Position numbers and translations under genes: made by a program. A DNA stretch of 64,000 nucleotides from an uncultured Jannaschia sp. (GTDB taxonomy: Bacteria > Pseudomonadota > Alphaproteobacteria > Rhodobacterales > Rhodobacteraceae): the NCBI RefSeq assembly GCF_947494055.1, contig NZ_CANLTR010000003.1:1-64000 (forward strand). The letters are read 5' to 3'. This document shows, piece by piece, positions 44,369-55,061 of the stretch (the first letter of the stretch is position 1; each line of letters opens with the position of its first letter). Under the pieces are notes generated by a model. It saw only the letters and a list, made by a program, of their open reading frames with translations, did not search any database and was not told where the DNA came from.

Positions 44369-44991
44369 GCGAGACGTTGCAGGAACTGATCAGCCATATC
44401 GAGACGCGGGAAAGCGACCGTATTTCGTCGCATGCGATCGTACGCGACGAGCTGACGCTGGAAACGGCGCCCTCGGACATTCCCATGCTCGTCGAGTTCC
44501 TCAAGACCGACGAGCAGTGCCGGTTCTCCACGCTCATCGACATCACCGCGATCGACTATCCCGGCGAGGACCGGCGGTTCTGCCTCGTCTACCATTTCCT
44601 GTCGATGTACCGGAACCAGCGTATCCGGCTGAAGGCCTATGCGCGCGAGGACGAGATCGTACCGTCGATCACCGACATCTATCCCGCCGCCAACTGGTTC
44701 GAGCGGGAGGTGTTCGACATGTTCGGCGTCCTGTTCTCCGGCCACCCGGACCTGCGGCGCATCCTCACCGATTACGGCTTTCGCGGCTATCCGCTGCGCA
44801 AGGATTTTCCGACGACGGGTTACACCGAGGTCCGCTACGACGAGGTGCAGAAGCGCGTGGTCTACGAGCCGGTGAAGCTGACGCAGGAATACCGGCAATT
44901 CGACTTCGCCTCGCCTTGGGAGGGTGCGGACTACGTCCTGCCGGGCGACGAGAAAGGCCGGGTGCAGGTGGACAAGGCCCGGGGCAACTGA
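44365..44991 (+). CDS. nuoC: NADH-quinone oxidoreductase subunit C
   Basis: This is the 30-kDa peripheral subunit that braces NuoD. The 208-residue protein has [20 protein letters not shown] near residue 110 and [19 protein letters not shown], the family signature. It ends [11 protein letters not shown]. The ATG at 44365 is inside the nuoB stop (ATGA), so translation is coupled. The longer frame that runs back through nuoB is a shadow. A 124-bp gap precedes nuoD. Confidence 0.96.
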   Translation: MSETLQELISHIETRESDRISSHAIVRDELTLETAPSDIPMLVEFLKTDEQCRFSTLIDITAIDYPGEDRRFCLVYHFLSMYRNQRIRLKAYAREDEIVPSITDIYPAANWFEREVFDMFGVLFSGHPDLRRILTDYGFRGYPLRKDFPTTGYTEVRYDEVQKRVVYEPVKLTQEYRQFDFASPWEGADYVLPGDEKGRVQVDKARGN

Positions 44992-45115
44992 CCGCGATGC
45001 GGCTACGTGCGACGATGAGAACATGCGCGGGCCCCGGCTGGGGCCGATCAAGGACGGATCCGACGCGCCGGATTCGCGGGCGTTTCGGCCCCGACCCGCT
45101 GAGCGAAGAGGTGCG

Positions 45116-46351
45116 ATGATGGACGGCGACCTGACCAAGACCCGCGGCTTCGAGGACGCCCTGACCGGCGAGCAGCGGATCCGCAACTTCAACATCAATT
45201 TCGGGCCACAGCACCCGGCGGCGCACGGCGTACTGCGCCTCGTGCTGGAGCTCGACGGCGAGATCGTGGAGCGCTGCGATCCGCATATCGGCCTGCTCCA
45301 TCGCGGCACCGAGAAGCTGATGGAGAGCCGGACCTACCTTCAGAACCTCCCCTATCTCGACCGGCTCGACTACGTCGCGCCGATGAACCAGGAGCATGCC
45401 TGGTGCCTCGCGATCGAACGCCTGACCGACACGCCTGTGCCCCGGCGGGCGCAGCTCATCCGCGTGCTCTTCTGCGAGATCGGGCGCATCCTGTCACATC
45501 TGCTGAACGTCACGACACAGGCGATGGATATCGGCGCGCTGACCCCGCCGCTCTGGGGCTTCGAGGAGCGCGAGAAGCTGATGGTGTTCTACGAGCGGGC
45601 CTCCGGCGCCCGGCTCCACGCCGCCTATTTCCGCCCCGGCGGCGTGCATCAGGACCTCACGCCCGACCTTCTCGACGACATCGACACGTGGTGCGGGACG
45701 TTCCCGGCCGTGCTTGACGACATCGACACCCTGCTGACCGAGAACCGGATCTTCAAGCAGCGCAACGTCGACATCGCCATCGTCTCCGAGCAGGAGGTGA
45801 TGGACTGGGCGTTCTCCGGCGTGATGGCGCGGGGCTCCGGCCTGGCGTGGGACCTTCGCCGCGCGCAGCCCTACGAATGCTACGACGAGTTCGAGTTCCG
45901 GATCCCGACCGGTGCGAACGGGGATTGCTTCGACCGCTACCTCGTCCGCATGGAGGAGATGCGGCAGTCCGTCGCGATCATGAAGCAGGCCATCGCCAAG
46001 CTGCGCGAACCCGAGGGGCAGGGCGACATCCTCGCCCGTGGCAAGATGACCCCGCCCTCTCGGGGCGACATGAAGACGTCGATGGAGAGCCTGATCCACC
46101 ACTTCAAGCTCTATACCGAAGGCTTCCACGTGCCCGCGGGCGAAGTCTATGCCGCCGTCGAGGCGCCGAAGGGCGAGTTCGGCGTCTACATGGTCTCCGA
46201 CGGGACCAACAAACCCTACCGTGCCAAGTTGCGCGCGCCGGGCTACCTGCACCTGCAGGCAATGGATCACATTACCCGCGGTCATCAGCTTGCCGATGTC
46301 GCGGCGATCATCGGCACGCTGGACGTCGTGTTCGGCGAAATCGACCGGTGA
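45116..46351 (+). CDS. nuoD: NADH-quinone oxidoreductase subunit D
   Basis: This is the 49-kDa subunit that forms the quinone site with NuoB. The 411-residue protein has [20 protein letters not shown], with the quinone-pocket histidine, then [20 protein letters not shown], and ends with the conserved [10 protein letters not shown]. Start ATG 45116 (or 45119) follows GAAGAGG. An ATG at 45023 would add 31 residues with no family match. The stop overlaps the start of a small secreted-protein gene. Confidence 0.96.
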   Translation: MMDGDLTKTRGFEDALTGEQRIRNFNINFGPQHPAAHGVLRLVLELDGEIVERCDPHIGLLHRGTEKLMESRTYLQNLPYLDRLDYVAPMNQEHAWCLAIERLTDTPVPRRAQLIRVLFCEIGRILSHLLNVTTQAMDIGALTPPLWGFEEREKLMVFYERASGARLHAAYFRPGGVHQDLTPDLLDDIDTWCGTFPAVLDDIDTLLTENRIFKQRNVDIAIVSEQEVMDWAFSGVMARGSGLAWDLRRAQPYECYDEFEFRIPTGANGDCFDRYLVRMEEMRQSVAIMKQAIAKLREPEGQGDILARGKMTPPSRGDMKTSMESLIHHFKLYTEGFHVPAGEVYAAVEAPKGEFGVYMVSDGTNKPYRAKLRAPGYLHLQAMDHITRGHQLADVAAIIGTLDVVFGEIDR

Positions 46352-46668
46352 TCCTGCGATTGGTTCCCGTTGCGGTGGTGGCGCTCCTCGGAGCGGCGCC
46401 GGTGGCAGCGCAGACGGCGCTTGAATACGAGACGGCGGTCCTCGACATGTTGCGCTATGGCGATTGTCGATACGACAACGGCGCCGACAATGCCGAGATC
46501 CGGTTCGCGCGTCAGATCGCGCCGAAGCTCGGGCTGACCTCTGCCCAGATCACCAATCCACGTTCGCCGCATTGGCAAGCGCTCCGCGAGGCTGTGGCCC
46601 GGCTCAAGGCGCGCGGCCTCGTCTCGTCCGAGGGCGAGGTGCTGAGCCTCGTGGACTGCGCCGGCTGA
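46348..46668 (+). CDS. Small secreted protein of unknown function, embedded between nuoD and nuoE
   Basis: This 106-residue precursor has a signal peptide ([18 protein letters not shown], cleavage near residue 22). The mature part is short and helical with two cysteines (GDCRYDNG and the C-terminal LVDCAG). GTG at 46348 overlaps the nuoD stop (GTGA), so it is translationally coupled. No family is recognised. The two cysteines could form a disulfide in the periplasm. It may aid complex I assembly or simply ride with the operon. Confidence 0.72.
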   Translation: MILRLVPVAVVALLGAAPVAAQTALEYETAVLDMLRYGDCRYDNGADNAEIRFARQIAPKLGLTSAQITNPRSPHWQALREAVARLKARGLVSSEGEVLSLVDCAG

Positions 46669-46735
46669 TCGGCGGCCCTTGCAGCGCCCCGCGGCCAGCG
46701 CCTAAAGAGGCCGCGTCACGACGAAGGGACCCCCG

Positions 46736-48124
46736 ATGCTCCGCCGCCTTTCCGCAGAACAGCCCGAGTCCTTCGCCTTCACGCCGGCCAACCAAGCCTG
46801 GGCCGAAGGGCAGATCACCAAGTATCCCGAGGGGCGGCAGGCTTCCGCGATCATTCCGCTGCTCTGGCGCGCGCAGGAGCAGGAGGGCTGGCTTTCCCGT
46901 CCCGCCATCGAGCACGTCGCCGGGATGCTGGGCCTCGCCTATATCCGCGCCCTCGAAGTGGCGACCTTCTACTTCATGTTCCAGCTTCAGCCGGTGGGCA
47001 AAGCAGCGCATATCCAGATCTGCGGCACGACGTCCTGCATGATCTGCGGCTCCGAGGACCTGATCGCCGTCTGCCGCGAGAAGATCGCGCCGCGTCCGCA
47101 CGAGATCAGTGCCGATGGGCAACTGTCGTGGGAGGAGGTCGAGTGCCTCGGGGCCTGCGCGAACGCACCGATGGCGCAGATCGGCAAGGATTACTACGAG
47201 GACCTGACGGTCGAGCGTCTGGGCGAGATGCTCGACGCGTTCCGCGCGGGCGAAGTGCCGGTCCCCGGTCCGCAGAACGGGCGTTACGCGTCCGAGCCGC
47301 TGGAAGGTGTGACCGCGCTCGAGGAGCACGCGCGGAACCGCGACCACGATCAGAATGCCAGCGTCTCGCTTGCCACGACGATCGGCGACACCGTGAAGCG
47401 GATCGACGGGACGGAAGTGCCGCTGAAGACGCCGTGGCACCGCGCCGAGCAGGCCGACCCCGATCCCGAGACCGCCGCGCGGGATCCGAAGCTCGGCCCG
47501 GCTGGGCCGACCGGCCGGCAGGGCGGCACGGCGCCGGGCGAGCCCGAGGCCGACCGCAAGCGCGGCGATGCGAGTGACAAGGTCTCGAACGTCCAGGGCA
47601 CGGACGTCGAGGCGACCGGCCGCCCCGACGAAGGCACGGTCGCGCCCGAGCCGGAGCGCGACGTCGACATAGACGGCGCCTACAAGCCCGGCGGTGAACG
47701 CAACGCGCAGCCGGCGGACGAGCCGGTCGATACCGATGGCGAGCCACGGGGGTCGCAGACGGCGACGGAATCGCTCGCCACGCCCGCCAAGGCGACGCCG
47801 GAAAGTCCGTCGGAGCCATCCGCGGATGCGGCGATCGGCGTGAAACCGCAGACGCTCGACGCGCCGCGCGATGGCCGGGGCGACGATCTGAAGCGTCTTC
47901 GCGGTGTCGGGCCGAAGCTCGAAGACCTGCTGCATTCGCTTGGATTCTGGCATTTCGATCAGATCGCGCGCTGGTCCGACGAGGAAGCCGCCTGGGTCGA
48001 TCGGCATCTCGAAGGCTTCAAGGGCCGCGTGATGCGTGACGAATGGGTCAAACAGGCTAAGGTGCTAGCCGAGGGGGGCGGGACCGGAGCCTCGCCCCGC
48101 GCCGAGGAGGGGAGCGGCGACTGA
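46736..48124 (+). CDS. nuoE: NADH-quinone oxidoreductase subunit E with long C-terminal extension
   Basis: The first 200 or so residues are normal NuoE, holding 2Fe-2S cluster N1a: [11 protein letters not shown] (about 98-108) and [10 protein letters not shown] (about 140). At 462 residues it is about twice the usual size. Residues about 205-365 are an acidic, Pro/Gly/Ala-rich and probably disordered linker. Residues 373-444 form a helix-hairpin-helix-like module ([20 protein letters not shown] ... [15 protein letters not shown]). The same module ends the next gene, with about 70% identity by eye. The ATG at 46736 gives the family start. Confidence 0.93.
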   Translation: MLRRLSAEQPESFAFTPANQAWAEGQITKYPEGRQASAIIPLLWRAQEQEGWLSRPAIEHVAGMLGLAYIRALEVATFYFMFQLQPVGKAAHIQICGTTSCMICGSEDLIAVCREKIAPRPHEISADGQLSWEEVECLGACANAPMAQIGKDYYEDLTVERLGEMLDAFRAGEVPVPGPQNGRYASEPLEGVTALEEHARNRDHDQNASVSLATTIGDTVKRIDGTEVPLKTPWHRAEQADPDPETAARDPKLGPAGPTGRQGGTAPGEPEADRKRGDASDKVSNVQGTDVEATGRPDEGTVAPEPERDVDIDGAYKPGGERNAQPADEPVDTDGEPRGSQTATESLATPAKATPESPSEPSADAAIGVKPQTLDAPRDGRGDDLKRLRGVGPKLEDLLHSLGFWHFDQIARWSDEEAAWVDRHLEGFKGRVMRDEWVKQAKVLAEGGGTGASPRAEEGSGD

Positions 48125-48157
48125 CTTCGCGCCCCGCACAATACGGGGAGTGATTTC

Positions 48158-49102
48158 ATGGACGACACCACCATCACGGTCTACCGCCACCGCTGGACGA
48201 TCGCGGGGATCGGCGGGGCCATCGCGTTCCTGCTGTTCTGGCTGTCCATCGGCTGGGGGTTCATCGGCGCGCTGATCCTCGGCATCGTCGTCTTCGCCCT
48301 GCTGCTGATCGTCATCGGCATGATCGGAACGGACACGCCGGAGACGGAGGGCGCGAGCTTCACCGCGCCTCCGGCCTCGGCGACGACCGACCGGACCGGC
48401 CCCGTCGGCGGCAGCACGGTTCCGCCCAGCGTCGCCGGTGGCGGCGCGGCCGCGGGCGGCGGCGCGCCGGGCGCGACGGCCGAGGCCACGACCGGCACGC
48501 CGCTGGGCGAGGGGGCCGAGACGGCCGAGGCGCGTCGGGAGGACGAGATCACCGCCGCGAACGCGAAGATGTCGGGTCCGACCCACGAGACGCCTCCGGT
48601 CGTGGCGACATCGCCCGCCTCCGAACGCGCGGCCGACGTGGCACGCGGCAGCGTCGCGCCGACATCCGCGTCCGGGTCGGCGCCGTCCTCCGATCCCGTG
48701 GCCATGCCGCCGGCCGAACCGCCGGCGGAGGCATCGCCTGACGCCGACGTGACGGAAGACCGGACCCTGTCGTCCGAGGGTGACCCGTCAAACGAGGACC
48801 CGATGGCCGAGGCCGTGGCGGATGCGGCCGGCACCGGGAAGAAGCCCGAGACGCTCGACGCGCCGCGCGACGGGAGCGCCGACGACCTGAAGCGGATCAA
48901 GGGCGTCGGTCCGAAGCTCGAGGCGCTGTGCAACCGGCTCGGCATCTGGCACTTCAGCCAGGTCGCGGGCTGGACCGACGAGGAGGTGGCCTGGGTCGAC
49001 CAGCATCTGGAGGGCTTCAAGGGACGCGTCCGCCGGGACGACTGGGTGGAGCAGGCGCGCGCCCTGTCGGGGGATCGTCCCGAGGGCACCCGCCTGTCCT
49101 AG
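48158..49102 (+). CDS. Membrane-anchored protein with NuoE-like helix-hairpin-helix tail
   Basis: This 314-residue protein of unknown function has two adjacent membrane helices (about residues 14-32 and 33-56). A long low-complexity linker rich in Ala, Pro, Gly, Glu and Thr follows. Residues 232-303 repeat the C-terminal module of NuoE ([53 protein letters not shown]). It lies 33 bp after nuoE. The shared module suggests a common partner or a recent duplication. A membrane anchor in one and the complex I arm in the other fits a tethering idea (inference). Confidence 0.8.
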   Translation: MDDTTITVYRHRWTIAGIGGAIAFLLFWLSIGWGFIGALILGIVVFALLLIVIGMIGTDTPETEGASFTAPPASATTDRTGPVGGSTVPPSVAGGGAAAGGGAPGATAEATTGTPLGEGAETAEARREDEITAANAKMSGPTHETPPVVATSPASERAADVARGSVAPTSASGSAPSSDPVAMPPAEPPAEASPDADVTEDRTLSSEGDPSNEDPMAEAVADAAGTGKKPETLDAPRDGSADDLKRIKGVGPKLEALCNRLGIWHFSQVAGWTDEEVAWVDQHLEGFKGRVRRDDWVEQARALSGDRPEGTRLS

Positions 49103-49172
49103 GGGCGAGAGGTCGCGGGGATGCGGCGGCCGCTTGACGCGCTGCCTCCCGCGCTGTTGAAGGGGGCGCGAC

Positions 49173-49397
49173 ATGGCATCCGCACCGGACCATAGCAAGG
49201 CCGCCGCACGCTCCCGCGTGGTGGGCGGCGTGATCGTCGGAACCGCGCTGATCTGGATGGTGGCGCAGTTCGCGGGGGCCCGTCTGGGCGTTCCGGTGCG
49301 CTGGATGGTCCTGATCGACCTCGCGGCGCTGGCGGCGATGGTCTGGGCGATGATCGTGGCCGTTGGCCTCTGGCGCGCGCGCCGCGACAAGGAGTGA
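49173..49397 (+). CDS. DUF5337-type small membrane protein of the nuo operon
   Basis: This 74-residue protein has two hydrophobic segments (about 16-34 and 44-65) and a basic end (RARRDKE). It matches the small DUF5337-type protein I recall from Rhodobacterales nuo operons between nuoE and nuoF. Its function is unknown. Its frame ends in GGAGTGA, which also supplies the AAGGAG site for nuoF, so the two are translationally linked. Confidence 0.78.
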   Translation: MASAPDHSKAAARSRVVGGVIVGTALIWMVAQFAGARLGVPVRWMVLIDLAALAAMVWAMIVAVGLWRARRDKE

Positions 49398-49402
49398 AGA
49401 GA

Positions 49403-50698
49403 ATGCTGAAGGATCAGGACCGGATCTTCACCAACATCTACGGGATGGACGACCGTAGCCTGAAGGGCGCGCAGGCGCGCGGTCATTGGGACGGCACCGC
49501 CGACCTGATCGGGCTCGGGCGCGACAAGATCGTGGAGGTCATGAAGGCCTCCGGCCTGCGCGGCCGGGGCGGTGCGGGGTTCCCGACGGGTCTCAAATGG
49601 TCCTTCATGCCGAAGGAGAGCGACGGCCGCCCGGCCTACCTCGTCATCAACGCCGACGAGTCGGAGCCCGGGACCTGCAAGGACCGGGAGATCATGCGCC
49701 ACGATCCGCACACGTTGATCGAGGGGGCCCTGATCGCGAGCTTCGCGATGGGCGCGCATGCCTGCTACATCTACATCCGCGGTGAATACATCCGCGAGAA
49801 GGAAGCGCTGCAGAACGCCATCGACGAAGCCTACGAGGCGGGTTTCCTCGGCTCCGACGCTTGCGGCTCGGGCTGGGATTTCGATCTCTACCTGCATCAC
49901 GGCGCCGGCGCCTATATCTGCGGCGAGGAGACGGCCCTGATCGAGAGCCTCGAGGGCAAGAAGGGCATGCCGCGCATGAAGCCGCCCTTCCCCGCGGGCG
50001 CGGGCCTCTACGGGTGTCCGACGACGGTGAACAACGTCGAATCGATTGCCGTCGTGCCGACCATCCTGCGCCGGGGCGCGGAATGGTTCGCGGGCTTCGG
50101 CCGGCCGAACAACGCGGGCACCAAGCTCTTCGCGATTTCGGGTCACGTGAACCGGCCCTGCGTCGTCGAGGAAGCGATGTCGATCTCCTTCGAGGAGCTG
50201 ATCGAGACGCATTGCGGCGGCATCCGCGGCGGCTGGGACAACCTCAAGGCGGTGATCCCCGGCGGCTCGTCCGTGCCGCTGATCCCCGGCGCGCAGATGC
50301 GCGAGGCGATCATGGATTTCGACTACCTCAAGGAACAGAAGTCGGGCCTCGGCACCGCCGCCGTGATCGTGATGGACAACTCGACCGACGTCGTGAAGGC
50401 GATCTGGCGGCTCAGCGCGTTCTACAAGCACGAATCCTGCGGGCAATGCACGCCCTGCCGCGAGGGGACGGGGTGGATGATGCGGGTCATGGACCGGCTG
50501 GTGAAGGGCGACGCGGAGGTTGAGGAGATCGACATGCTGCTCGACGTCACCAAGCAGGTGGAGGGTCATACGATCTGCGCTCTGGGCGATGCCGCGGCCT
50601 GGCCGATCCAGGGCCTGATCCGGCATTTCCGCGGCGAGATCGAGGACCGCATCAAGCACAAGCGCACCGGCCGCGTCAGCGCCGTCGCCGCCGAGTGA
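49403..50698 (+). CDS. nuoF: NADH-quinone oxidoreductase subunit F
   Basis: NuoF binds NADH, FMN and a 4Fe-4S cluster and takes the hydride. The 431-residue protein has the NADH/FMN loop [18 protein letters not shown] near residue 52, [16 protein letters not shown] and [16 protein letters not shown]. The cluster ligands lie in [15 protein letters not shown] (about 350) with the fourth cysteine in [16 protein letters not shown] 49403 has AAGGAG at good spacing; the GTG at 49394 would be too close to it. Confidence 0.97.
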   Translation: MLKDQDRIFTNIYGMDDRSLKGAQARGHWDGTADLIGLGRDKIVEVMKASGLRGRGGAGFPTGLKWSFMPKESDGRPAYLVINADESEPGTCKDREIMRHDPHTLIEGALIASFAMGAHACYIYIRGEYIREKEALQNAIDEAYEAGFLGSDACGSGWDFDLYLHHGAGAYICGEETALIESLEGKKGMPRMKPPFPAGAGLYGCPTTVNNVESIAVVPTILRRGAEWFAGFGRPNNAGTKLFAISGHVNRPCVVEEAMSISFEELIETHCGGIRGGWDNLKAVIPGGSSVPLIPGAQMREAIMDFDYLKEQKSGLGTAAVIVMDNSTDVVKAIWRLSAFYKHESCGQCTPCREGTGWMMRVMDRLVKGDAEVEEIDMLLDVTKQVEGHTICALGDAAAWPIQGLIRHFRGEIEDRIKHKRTGRVSAVAAE

Positions 50699-50770
50699 CC
50701 GGCCGCATCGAATGATCGCCGAGACGACCCGTTCCGACACTCCGGCCGCGAGGACGCCCTCCGGGGCGAC

Positions 50771-51187
50771 ATGCCGATGACTTCGCGTCGGAGGCCTGTG
50801 ACGCGGATGGTGGTCTTGCTGCTGGGCCTGACCCTGATCGCCTCCTGCGGGCGGCTCGACGGGCTTACCTCCGGCGTGTCGGGCCTGTTCGACCGGAACG
50901 GCGCGGGTGGACTGCGCGGTGCGCCGACGGAGTTCGGCGGGGTACGCTTCCGTACGCGCATGGCGATCGAGAGCGAGGACCGACGGGCCTTCTTGACGGC
51001 GACGACCGGTCGAGGCCCCGCCACCGACGCGGCGGAAGCGGGGCGCGTGCGCGCTGTCGAATATTGTCTGCGTCGCTTCGGCGGCTCGGACATCGTCTGG
51101 AGCGTCGGCCCGGAGAGCGTGCCGGTGAGCCCCCTCCGCGATGACCGAGGGGCGCTGATCCTGCGGGGCGTGTGCGTCACGCGCTGA
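50771..51187 (+). CDS. Small lipoprotein of unknown function between nuoF and nuoG
   Basis: This protein of up to 138 residues has a lipobox (LTLIASC, Cys near residue 26) after a hydrophobic stretch. The mature part has a short Gly/Ser-rich linker and a compact domain with two further cysteines (VEYCLRRFGG and ILRGVCVTR). Starts at 50771, 50777 or 50807 are possible. It is likely a periplasmic lipid-anchored protein. Similar reading frames of unknown function occur in nuo clusters of relatives, but I do not recognise a named family. Confidence 0.65.
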   Translation: MPMTSRRRPVTRMVVLLLGLTLIASCGRLDGLTSGVSGLFDRNGAGGLRGAPTEFGGVRFRTRMAIESEDRRAFLTATTGRGPATDAAEAGRVRAVEYCLRRFGGSDIVWSVGPESVPVSPLRDDRGALILRGVCVTR

Positions 51188-51261
51188 CGCCAGGACGCGG
51201 ATATTGAATATCCGGCAATCCGCGACGATCTCGATCGGGTCCGTCCCATCGGAGCGTCCCC

Positions 51262-51660
51262 ATGTCCCACTTTCGCCTTCTGCTGACTTTCGCAGCGCTT
51301 TCGCTCGCCGCGCCCGCCGCGGCGCGGCTCGGGGAGGAGCGGGGGATCACGGAAGGGCTTATCAACGTGGGCATCGCCTACGAGATCTCGGAGGTCTGTC
51401 CGACGATCGACGCCCGCCGGTTGCGGGGGCTGCGCTATCTTCTGGCCCTGCGCTCGGCGGCCTCCGACCTCGGCTATTCGCGTGCCGAGATCGAGGCGTT
51501 CATCGACGACGACGCCGAGAAGGACCGGCTCGAGGCAATCGCCCGCGGCCGTCTGGCACGGCTCGGGGCGCCGCGGGGCGACGTGGCGGCGCATTGTGCG
51601 GTCGGCCGGGCTGAGGTCGCACGAGACAGCCAGGTCGGTCGCCTGCTCGCCCCGCGTTGA
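51262..51660 (+). CDS. DUF5333-type secreted protein of the nuo operon
   Basis: This 132-residue precursor has a signal peptide ending near PAAAR (residue 22). The mature part is helical with one early cysteine (ISEVCPTIDARRLRGL) and one late (DVAAHCAVGRAEV). It matches the DUF5333-type proteins I recall just upstream of nuoG in Rhodobacterales. The role is unknown. It lies 100 bp before nuoG on the same strand. Confidence 0.75.
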   Translation: MSHFRLLLTFAALSLAAPAAARLGEERGITEGLINVGIAYEISEVCPTIDARRLRGLRYLLALRSAASDLGYSRAEIEAFIDDDAEKDRLEAIARGRLARLGAPRGDVAAHCAVGRAEVARDSQVGRLLAPR

Positions 51661-51759
51661 TGCGTCGCTGTCCCGCGCGCCTTGCACAGGACCCGGCCCG
51701 GCGGGTAAGCGGGGCGGGAGACGGGATGCCCGCGGCATCCGCCACCGGAGGCTGACGCA

Positions 51760-53778
51760 ATGAGTGATCTCAAGAAGGTCGTGATCGACGGGACCGAGCT
51801 CGAGGTGCCGGGCGAGATGACGCTGATCCAGGCCTGCGAGCAGGCCGGCGTCGAGATTCCCCGCTTTTGCTACCACGAGCGCCTGTCCATTGCCGGCAAT
51901 TGCCGCATGTGCCTCGTCGAGGTCGTGGGCGGCCCGCCCAAGCCCGCCGCGTCCTGCGCCATGCAGGTGCGCGACCTGCGGCCCGGCAAGGATGGCGAAC
52001 CGCCGGTCGTCAAGACGAACTCCCCCATGGTCAAGAAAGCCCGCGAGGGGGTGATGGAGTTCCTGCTCATCAATCACCCGCTCGACTGCCCGATCTGCGA
52101 CCAGGGCGGCGAATGCGACCTGCAGGATCAGGCGATGGCCTACGGCGTCGACTTCTCCCGCTACCGCGAGCCGAAGCGCGCCGCGATCGACCTCGATCTC
52201 GGGCCGCTGGTCGAGACGCACATGACGCGCTGCATCTCCTGCACCCGCTGCGTCCGCTTCACGACCGAGGTCGCGGGCGTCACCCAGATGGGCCAGACCG
52301 GACGCGGCGAGGACGCGGAGATCACGTCCTATCTGGGGGAGACGCTGAAGTCGAACCTGCAGGGCAACATCATCGATCTTTGCCCCGTCGGCGCGTTGGT
52401 ATCGAAGCCCTACGCCTTCACCGCCCGGCCTTGGGAGCTCACCAAGACCGAGACGGTGGACGTGATGGACGCGCTCGGCAGCGCCATCCGCGTGGACACC
52501 AAGGGGCGCGAAGTCATGCGCATCCTTCCGCGCAACAATGACGGCACCAACGAGGAGTGGATTTCCGACAAGACCCGTTTCGTCTGGGACGGCCTGCGCC
52601 GGCAGCGGCTCGACCGGCCCTATATCCGTCGCGACGGGAAGTTGCGCCCCGCCACCTGGCCCGAGGCCTTCGCGGCGGTGGCCGATGCGGTGAAAGGCCG
52701 AAAGGTCGCTGGGATCGTCGGCGATCTCGTCTCTACCGAGGCGGCCTACGCGCTGCGCCGGCTGATGGACGCGATGGGCGGCGTGACCGAGTGCCGCACG
52801 GATGGCGCGGCCCTGCCGACGGAGCGCGCGGGCTATGCCGGCACCGCCGCGATCGAGGACATCGACACGGCGAAGCGCATCGTCCTGATCGGAACCGACC
52901 CGGCCCGCGAAGCGCCGGTACTGAACGCGCGCATCCGCAAGGCCTGGCTGCGCGGCGCTGACGTCTCGTTGGTCGGCGAGGCCGCCGACATGACGTACGA
53001 TTACGACCATCTCGGCACCGACCGGGCCGCGCTCGACGAACTGTCCCGTCGCATGCGTGACGAGGGAGAGAGCGACGTGGCCACGCTCGTCATCCTCGGC
53101 AACGCCGCGATGACCGGCGAGGACGGGGCCGCCGTGCTCGCCCATGCCCGCGCGATGGCGGAGGCGGCCGGGGCCGGACTCCTGATCCTGCATTCCGCCG
53201 CCGCCCGTGTCGGCGCGATGGATGCCGGCTGCCACACGGACGGCGGGTTGGACGCCGCGCTGTCGGCCGACGTGATCTACAACCTCGGCGCCGACGAGAT
53301 CGACGTGCCGACCGGCCCCTTCGTCATCTATCAGGGCAGTCACGGCGACCGCGGTGCGCACCGGGCCGACGTGATCCTGCCCGGGGCCGCTTGGACCGAG
53401 GAGCAAGGGCTCTTCGTCAACACCGAGGGCCGTCCGCAGCTCGCGCTCCGCTCCGGCTTCGCGCCGGGCGAGGCCAAGGAGAACTGGGCGATCCTGCGCG
53501 CGCTTTCCGCGGAAATCGGGTTCCAGCTGCCCTTCGACAGCCTGGCCGAACTTCGCCGGGCGCTCGTCGAGGAGGCGCCGCAACTGGCCGAGCTCGACGC
53601 GGTGCCGGTCAACAGCTTCGAGCCCGCGGGCGAGTTGCCCGATCTGGGGGAAGGGGCGTTCGGACTCGCCGTGCGTGACTTCTACCTCACCAACCCGATC
53701 GCGCGGGCCAGCGTGCTGATGGCGGAGCTATCGCAGCTCGCGCAGGGCCGCGACCCGCAGCCGATCGCCGCGGAGTGA
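51760..53778 (+). CDS. nuoG: NADH-quinone oxidoreductase subunit G
   Basis: This is the 75-kDa subunit with iron-sulfur clusters N1b, N4 and N5. The 672-residue protein shows [20 protein letters not shown] (2Fe-2S), the His/Cys cluster region [20 protein letters not shown], and a 4Fe-4S site in [18 protein letters not shown] with [13 protein letters not shown]. The C-terminal half is the inactive molybdopterin-oxidoreductase-like fold. The size is as expected for alphaproteobacteria without the extra N7 cluster. CCGGAGG precedes the ATG. Confidence 0.96.
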   Translation: MSDLKKVVIDGTELEVPGEMTLIQACEQAGVEIPRFCYHERLSIAGNCRMCLVEVVGGPPKPAASCAMQVRDLRPGKDGEPPVVKTNSPMVKKAREGVMEFLLINHPLDCPICDQGGECDLQDQAMAYGVDFSRYREPKRAAIDLDLGPLVETHMTRCISCTRCVRFTTEVAGVTQMGQTGRGEDAEITSYLGETLKSNLQGNIIDLCPVGALVSKPYAFTARPWELTKTETVDVMDALGSAIRVDTKGREVMRILPRNNDGTNEEWISDKTRFVWDGLRRQRLDRPYIRRDGKLRPATWPEAFAAVADAVKGRKVAGIVGDLVSTEAAYALRRLMDAMGGVTECRTDGAALPTERAGYAGTAAIEDIDTAKRIVLIGTDPAREAPVLNARIRKAWLRGADVSLVGEAADMTYDYDHLGTDRAALDELSRRMRDEGESDVATLVILGNAAMTGEDGAAVLAHARAMAEAAGAGLLILHSAAARVGAMDAGCHTDGGLDAALSADVIYNLGADEIDVPTGPFVIYQGSHGDRGAHRADVILPGAAWTEEQGLFVNTEGRPQLALRSGFAPGEAKENWAILRALSAEIGFQLPFDSLAELRRALVEEAPQLAELDAVPVNSFEPAGELPDLGEGAFGLAVRDFYLTNPIARASVLMAELSQLAQGRDPQPIAAE

Positions 53779-54019
53779 TTCCGGCGGTGGCCGGCCCGGC
53801 GGCGTTCGGCCGCCCGTCACTGCGCGGCCCGCTGACCCGGGGGAATGGATTCGCGCGACGGGTTTCAACAAAGCTGAGCCGGAAGGGTGGCGTTCGGCGC
53901 GCGGATGCGGTTTACACCGTCTCGCCATCGCTCCCGAGCGGGCTTAGGACGATCGATGCCGCGGTTGCCTCTGGCGTGTGCAGCGCTCCGGGGCATCCTG
54001 ACCGTATGAGGACGTGACT

Positions 54020-55060
54020 ATGGCGGACTTTCTGGCCTCACCCTTCGGGATCACGCTTCTGATCCTCGCGCAATGCATGGCCGTCGTGGCCTTCGTGATG
54101 ATCTCGCTGCTGTTTCTCGTCTACGGCGACCGCAAGGTCTGGGCGGCGGTGCAGATGCGTCGCGGGCCGAACGTCGTGGGCCCCTGGGGCCTGCTGCAAT
54201 CGGTTGCGGACGCGTTGAAATACGTCCTCAAGGAAATCGTGATCCCGGCCGGCGCCGACCGTTTCGTCTTCATGCTGGCGCCGCTTCTGTCCTTCGTGCT
54301 GGCGATGGTGGCCTGGGCGGTGATCCCCTTCTCCGACGGATGGGTCCTCGCCGACATCAACGTCGCCGTGCTCTACGTCTTCGCCGTCTCCTCGCTGGAG
54401 GTCTACGGCGTGATCATGGGCGGCTGGGCCTCGAACTCGAAGTACCCGTTCCTCGGGAGCTTGCGCTCCGCCGCGCAGATGATCTCCTACGAGGTCTCCA
54501 TCGGCCTCATCATCATCGGCGTGATCCTTTCCACCGGCTCCCTCAACTTCGGCGACATCGTCCGGGCGCAGGATACCGGCTGGGGCTTCTTCGGCTGGTA
54601 CTGGCTGCCGCATTTCCCGATGGTGTTCCTGTTCTTCATCTCCTGCCTCGCCGAGACGAACCGCGCGCCCTTCGACCTGCCCGAGGCCGAGTCGGAGCTC
54701 GTCGCGGGCTACCAGGTGGAGTATTCCTCGACGCCGTTCCTGCTGTTCATGGCCGGCGAATACATCGCTATCTTCCTGCTTTGCGCCGTCAATTCGCTCC
54801 TGTTCTTCGGTGGCTGGCTCTCGCCGGTGCCGTTCCTTCCGGACGGGGTTTTCTGGATGGTGCTGAAGATGGCGTTCTTCTTCTTCCTCTTCGCGATGGT
54901 GAAGGCCGTCGTCCCGCGCTTCCGCTACGACCAACTCATGCGGATCGGCTGGAAGGTGTTCCTGCCGCTTTCGCTCGCCTGGGTCGTGGTGGTCGCTTTC
55001 CTCGCACGCTACGAAGTGCTCGGGGGCTTCTGGGCCCGCTGGGCCGTCGTCGGAGGCTGA
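54020..55060 (+). CDS. nuoH: NADH-quinone oxidoreductase subunit H
   Basis: NuoH forms the membrane part of the quinone tunnel. The 346-residue protein has about eight helices. The signatures are [20 protein letters not shown] and [20 protein letters not shown], the acidic loop linking quinone chemistry to proton pumping. ATG 54020 is preferred over GTG 54014 because GAGG is correctly spaced. The 241 bp after nuoG hold no convincing gene. Confidence 0.96.
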   Translation: MADFLASPFGITLLILAQCMAVVAFVMISLLFLVYGDRKVWAAVQMRRGPNVVGPWGLLQSVADALKYVLKEIVIPAGADRFVFMLAPLLSFVLAMVAWAVIPFSDGWVLADINVAVLYVFAVSSLEVYGVIMGGWASNSKYPFLGSLRSAAQMISYEVSIGLIIIGVILSTGSLNFGDIVRAQDTGWGFFGWYWLPHFPMVFLFFISCLAETNRAPFDLPEAESELVAGYQVEYSSTPFLLFMAGEYIAIFLLCAVNSLLFFGGWLSPVPFLPDGVFWMVLKMAFFFFLFAMVKAVVPRFRYDQLMRIGWKVFLPLSLAWVVVVAFLARYEVLGGFWARWAVVGG

Positions 55061-55061
55061 C

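Noticed and set aside
45023-45115. Upstream ATG giving a 31-residue longer NuoD
   Set aside because: The extra residues are Arg/Pro-rich and unlike any NuoD N-terminus; the ATG at 45116 has a better ribosome site.
50566-53583. A 1005-codon minus-strand frame opposite nuoG and its upstream genes
   Set aside because: Composition is that of an antisense shadow and the plus strand carries clear NuoG iron-sulfur motifs.
53775-54017. 80-codon frame between nuoG and nuoH
   Set aside because: It starts at the nuoG stop region without a good ribosome site, has no hydrophobic or domain pattern and looks like random high-G+C sequence.
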